Source: Chitinophagaceae bacterium (GTDB lineage Bacteria; Bacteroidota; Bacteroidia; Chitinophagales; Chitinophagaceae). From it: 45,141 bases of DNA. The position numbers were made by a program, and so were the translations under genes. This document shows, in pieces, positions 44,448 through 45,141 of the stretch. Every line of letters starts with the position of its first letter. The first letter of the stretch is position 1. The stretch spans positions 1-45,141 of the forward strand of contig VFKL01000078.1 of assembly GCA_009885535.1 (NCBI GenBank), written 5' to 3'. Under the pieces are notes generated by a model, which was not told the origin of the DNA, did no database searches, and saw only the letters and a program-made list of their open reading frames with translations.

Positions 44448-44478
44448 CAAACATAGGAAGGCAATACATTGTATCAAA
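44448..44478 (-). promoter_or_regulatory. Bacteroidota-type promoter of the USP operon
   Basis: On the minus strand TTTG-N19-TATGTTTG matches the phylum consensus TTTG-N19-TAnnTTTG exactly, including spacing. Transcription should begin about 12 nt before the ATG at 44432. A TCAAAT-A-ATTTGA palindrome (about 44474-44486) overlaps the upstream box. Confidence 0.8.
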
Positions 44479-44500
44479 TAATTTGAATCAAGTTGTTAGT

Positions 44501-44512
44501 TGACCTGAGTCA
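44501..44512. promoter_or_regulatory. Operator candidate TGAC-CTGA-GTCA upstream of the USP promoter
   Basis: A perfect 4-4-4 inverted repeat about 60-65 bp before the predicted transcription start, a normal place for a Crp/Fnr-family activator. The same TGAY-N4-GTCA pattern occurs at 36474-36485. Function is inferred. Confidence 0.4.
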
Positions 44513-44577
44513 TATAATACATAAAACCACTACCCTATTTTCGTTTCGGGTTTTTCATATAGGATATTGGATAAAAC

Positions 44578-44608
44578 GAGCTGGATTTCTATCCGGCTCT
44601 CTTTTATT
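44578..44608 (+). terminator. Terminator-like hairpin of the end repeat, copy 1
   Basis: GAGCTGGAT-TTCT-ATCCGGCTC (9-bp stem, one G-U pair) followed by TCTTTTATT. No plus-strand gene lies just upstream, so what it would terminate is unclear. Confidence 0.55.
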
Positions 44609-44871
44609 AATTAAAAAGTGGAAATTAAAAAATTAAAAAAACGAATGAACAACTTTCAACTTTCAACTTTCAACTTTTGACTTTTGACTTTATTATAATC
44701 ATTGATTACACTAACGCGCATCATATTTCAATATGCTCTCGACCAAAAAATCTACTCAAACACTGGTCTTTATTGCCTTTTTCCCTTTCATCACGATTCC
44801 AACTGCAAAATCCGGTTCAAAAGTTGAAATTAAAAAATCAAAATTGTTGATTTTATTGCTTTACTTTTTTT

Positions 44872-44902
44872 AATAAAAATGAGCCGGATAGAAATCCAGC
44901 TC
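44872..44902 (-). terminator. Terminator-like hairpin of the end repeat, copy 2
   Basis: The same GAGCTGGAT/ATCCGGCTC stem on the minus strand, followed by ATTTTTATT. Confidence 0.5.
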
Positions 44903-45067
44903 GTTTTATCCAATATCCTATATGAAAAACCCGAAACGAAAATAGCGTGATGATTTATTGTGAAATATGATGCGCGTTAGTGTAATCAATGATTATAATA
45001 GAGTCAAAAGTCAAAAGTTGAAATAGTTCATTCTTTTTTTTAGTTTTTAATTTTTCACTTTTTAATT

Positions 45068-45098
45068 AATAAAAGAGAGCCGGATAGAAATCCAGCTC
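45068..45098 (-). terminator. Terminator-like hairpin of the end repeat, copy 3
   Basis: The same stem on the minus strand, followed by TCTTTTATT, as in copy 1. An opposite-strand GTTTTATC follows the stem, so weak bidirectional action is possible. Confidence 0.5.
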
Positions 45099-45141
45099 GT
45101 TTTATCCAATATCCTATATGAAAAACCCGAAACGAAAATAG

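Larger units (their letters stand above)
44535..45141. repeat. Three-copy inverted repeat with terminator-like hairpins at the window end
   Basis: A ~70-bp unit beginning CTATTTTCGTTTCGGG occurs once on the plus strand (44535-44599) and twice on the minus strand (44945-44881 and 45141-45077). The first and third copies extend together for about 180-200 bp, through GATTACACTAACGCGCATCA, forming a large inverted repeat with a ~225-bp centre. The arms differ at several places, e.g. three AACTTTC units in the left arm but one in the right. No gene is seen between 44478 and 45141. The sequence ends exactly at the unit's first base. Confidence 0.85.

Noticed and set aside
44433-44477. Upstream start of the first USP gene
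   Set aside because: It overlaps an exact promoter match, and the protein family begins at MKKILLAFDG.
44474-44486. Fnr box in the TCAAATAATTTGA palindrome
   Set aside because: It lacks the TTGAT-N4-ATCAA spacing, and in AT-rich DNA such a palindrome is likely by chance.
44922-44945. Seven-codon ORF (ATG to TAG) in the end repeat
   Set aside because: Too short, no leader signal, and it runs against the orientation implied by the adjacent hairpins.
44535-45141. Fold-back amplification artefact
   Set aside because: The arms differ in substitutions and AACTTTC copy number, and a third diverged unit lies in the centre; not fully excluded without long reads.

Overview
The window looks like chromosomal DNA of a member of the Bacteroidota, probably order Chitinophagales (tentative). 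Four things point there. It is AT-rich. It carries two giant exported proteins with PKD repeats and C-terminal type IX secretion sorting domains, each paired with a PorP/SprF-like protein. FabI, FabI-like neighbours and GrpE-DnaJ have Bacteroidota-type sequences. Two promoters match the phylum's TTTG-N19-TAnnTTTG pattern, and there are no obvious Shine-Dalgarno boxes. Many starts appear to be TTG or GTG. Both ends lie in repeated DNA, so this may be a whole contig that stops at repeats. I saw no rRNA, tRNA, CRISPR array, transposase or phage gene.

Layout. 1-440: eight short palindromic repeats and a terminator. 440-7007: housekeeping genes (ahcY, an Lrp/AsnC regulator, fabI, recN, a coiled-coil zinc-ribbon protein, a NIF3-family protein). 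7093-15208: secreted and envelope proteins (a small lipoprotein, a 15-PKD-repeat T9SS cargo, a PorP/SprF protein, a peroxiredoxin, and a tiny protein that is almost only a T9SS sorting domain). 15329-17050: grpE-dnaJ behind an imperfect 43-bp palindrome. 17245-22916 (minus strand): a tight operon of symporter, O-methyltransferase, LysM glucosaminidase, hypoxanthine phosphoribosyltransferase and a VWA-domain protein. 23001-29756 (minus strand): an outer-membrane protein, a GlcD-type FAD oxidase, and a second PorP/SprF plus giant-cargo pair. 29856-34247: recG, a DEAD-box helicase and a CvfB-like S1 RNA-binding protein.

34283-44432 reads as a general stress and maintenance island: a baeRF-type translation-factor relative, a small membrane protein, a PEBP-family protein, a DUF892 ferritin-like protein, a triple-BON protein, a helical unknown, Hsp20, a short glucan-phosphorylase-like protein, a phospholipase D-family protein, a membrane-bound hydrolase-like protein and two tandem-domain universal stress proteins. 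Several of these have lost the residues that normally define activity: the PLP lysine in the phosphorylase, metal ligands in DUF892, and the ATP loop in the USPs. TGAY-N4-GTCA inverted repeats lie upstream of two of the transcription units.

The most unusual non-coding signals are: (i) a ~110-bp intergenic repeat in two copies, with a 28-bp identical core and a hairpin kept by wobble changes; (ii) a three-copy, partly inverted, terminator-bearing repeat at the right end; (iii) the palindrome before grpE; (iv) the 51-bp-periodic palindrome cluster at the left end.
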